Of a DNA stretch of 36,256 bases, positions 35,650 to 36,256 are shown one piece after another. The translations under genes were made by a program, and so were the position numbers. Position 1 is the stretch's first letter. Each line of letters starts with the position of its first letter. The notes beneath the pieces are model-generated. The model had not been told where the DNA came from, ran no database searches, and saw only the letters and a program-made list of their open reading frames with translations. Source of the DNA: Halorubrum amylolyticum (GTDB lineage Archaea > Halobacteriota > Halobacteria > Halobacteriales > Haloferacaceae); the NCBI RefSeq assembly GCF_004114995.1, contig NZ_SDJP01000003.1, forward strand, positions 223,119 to 259,374. The letters are read 5' to 3'.

Positions 35650-35748
35650 AGGAGGAGTCGCCGACGGCGGGACCGACGACGGGTGAGCGCACGATAAACC
35701 GGCCAGCCGGCCGGTCCCGATCTCCTGGTTCGACCACGCCGCGGCCGG

Positions 35749-35760
35749 CGAACATGTTCC
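35749..35760. promoter_or_regulatory. CGAAC-AT-GTTCC palindrome before the second DUF2249 gene
   Basis: One mismatch from the palindrome at 35246-35257 and at nearly the same distance from its gene (40 nt before ATG 35801, against 38 nt). Confidence 0.5.
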
Positions 35761-35800
35761 CGCCAACGACCATGCGGAAACCGCTCGTACCGTCGCGGTG

Positions 35801-36022
35801 ATGACAGAGGCCGACGCCGTTCTCGACGTGCGCGACCGAGACGATCCGCCGTTCCCGGTCATCAGCGACGCGCTCGACGACCTCAGTCCGGGCGAGTCCC
35901 TCCTCCTCGTCAACGGCTTCGAGCCGGAGCCGCTCTACGACGTGCTCGCCGACCGGGGGTTCGATCACGAGACCGAGCGCGTCGACGACGACGAGTGGCA
36001 CGTCACGATCGAACGCGAGTGA
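35801..36022 (+). CDS. Short DUF2249 domain protein
   Basis: 73 residues. The motif order is LDVRDRDDPPFPVISDALDD, SPGESLLLVNGFEPEPLYDV and LADRGFDHETERVDDDEWHV, a compact DUF2249 domain slightly shorter than the neighbour's. The start may be GTG 35798 (one residue longer) or ATG 35801; no ribosome-binding sequence decides it. The upstream palindrome shared with the neighbouring DUF2249 gene suggests joint regulation. A T5 tract 19 nt after the stop (36041-36045) may end its transcript. Confidence 0.78.
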   Translation: MTEADAVLDVRDRDDPPFPVISDALDDLSPGESLLLVNGFEPEPLYDVLADRGFDHETERVDDDEWHVTIERE

Positions 36023-36040
36023 GCGTGATCGGTGTCGTCC

Positions 36041-36048
36041 TTTTTATA
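36041..36048 (+). promoter_or_regulatory. TTTTTATA: terminator T-run or TATA box
   Basis: This AT-rich stretch could be an archaeal T-rich terminator for the second DUF2249 gene or the TATA box for the gene at 36135, in which case the leader would be about 60 nt. The sequence does not decide. Confidence 0.35.
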
Positions 36049-36134
36049 CTCCGGACCAAATAGTTCGGCGCCCTGTCCCGTGGCTCGGGAATCCCCGCCG
36101 AATGTATTCCCCCTACTACCCTACGTCGAGTCAC

Positions 36135-36256
36135 ATGACCCGACGCACACTCGACCGGCGAACGTTCGTTCAGACGACCGCCGCGGTCGGCGCCACCGTA
36201 GCGCTCGCCGGCTGTGGCGGCAGCAGCGGCGACGGCGGCAGCGGCGGCAGCGGCGG
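36135..36256 (+). CDS. Tat-exported lipoprotein, 5' part only
   Basis: The first 40 residues of a protein cut by the window edge. They form a twin-arginine signal (RRTLDRRTFVQTTAAVGATV) with a lipobox LAGC and then a Gly/Ser/Asp linker, as in haloarchaeal lipid-anchored copper or halocyanin proteins. The mature domain is outside the window, so the function is open. Two DUF2249 genes next door make a halocyanin or nitrite-reductase type protein one possibility, by inference only. Confidence 0.7.
   Translation, partial: MTRRTLDRRTFVQTTAAVGATVALAGCGGSSGDGGSGGSG

Noticed and set aside
36099..36110. Third copy of the CGAAC palindrome (CGAATGTATTCC) before the Tat lipoprotein
   Set aside because: Arms are degenerate and it lies only 24 nt before the start, unlike the two DUF2249 sites; too weak to claim.

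Overview
The window is a piece of haloarchaeal chromosome, most probably Halorubrum or a close relative. GC is very high, the proteins are strongly acidic, and many genes have a TATA-like box 25-30 nt before the ATG, which fits leaderless mRNAs. Gene content also fits: paired TrkA/TrkH, an archaeal-type Mrp antiporter operon, archaeal phosphopantothenate synthesis, a DUF63 membrane protein and a haloarchaeal IS6-family element. No rRNA, tRNA or CRISPR array was seen. Positions 1-77 show nothing recognisable.

Layout, left to right. (1) 78-2439: a broken DUF2071 gene, a CDF metal exporter and an HD-domain protein. (2) 2440-7131: a 21-bp tandem repeat under a promoter-like box, then a secreted membrane-anchored COG1361-like protein and an RND/MMPL exporter whose start region carries a 46-bp tandem duplication. 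(3) 7128-10063, minus strand: a znuA-znuC-znuB zinc-type uptake operon with overlapping genes and an 18-bp perfect palindrome upstream. (4) 10160-11443: a SHOCT-domain membrane protein and a complete IS6-type element with an 8-bp target duplication. (5) 11490-18375: a YhbY-like RNA-binding protein, an MscS channel and two TrkA/TrkH potassium systems. (6) 18455-25552: a small Cys-motif protein, the methylmalonyl-CoA mutase catalytic subunit, two coenzyme A biosynthesis genes (phosphopantothenate synthetase and CoaBC), an Lrp-type regulator, a DUF63 protein and a lipoprotein. (7) 25717-35181: a nine-gene Mrp-type cation/proton antiporter operon (E-F-G-DUF4040-B-C-D-D-D) with nearly every junction overlapping. 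(8) 35246-36256: two DUF2249 genes, each about 40 nt downstream of a CGAAC-NN-GTTC(G/C) palindrome, then the start of a Tat/lipobox protein cut by the window edge.

Taken together, the middle and right parts form a potassium/sodium/proton homeostasis region: two Trk uptake systems, an MscS release valve and the Mrp antiporter. This is expected for a salt-in halophile. The metal genes (CDF export, Znu import) and the CoA-pathway genes are ordinary core functions. The least ordinary features are low-complexity inserts in the Mrp subunits, repeat-driven changes around the COG1361/MMPL pair, paired hairpins before the second trkA, and the repeated palindrome before the DUF2249 genes.
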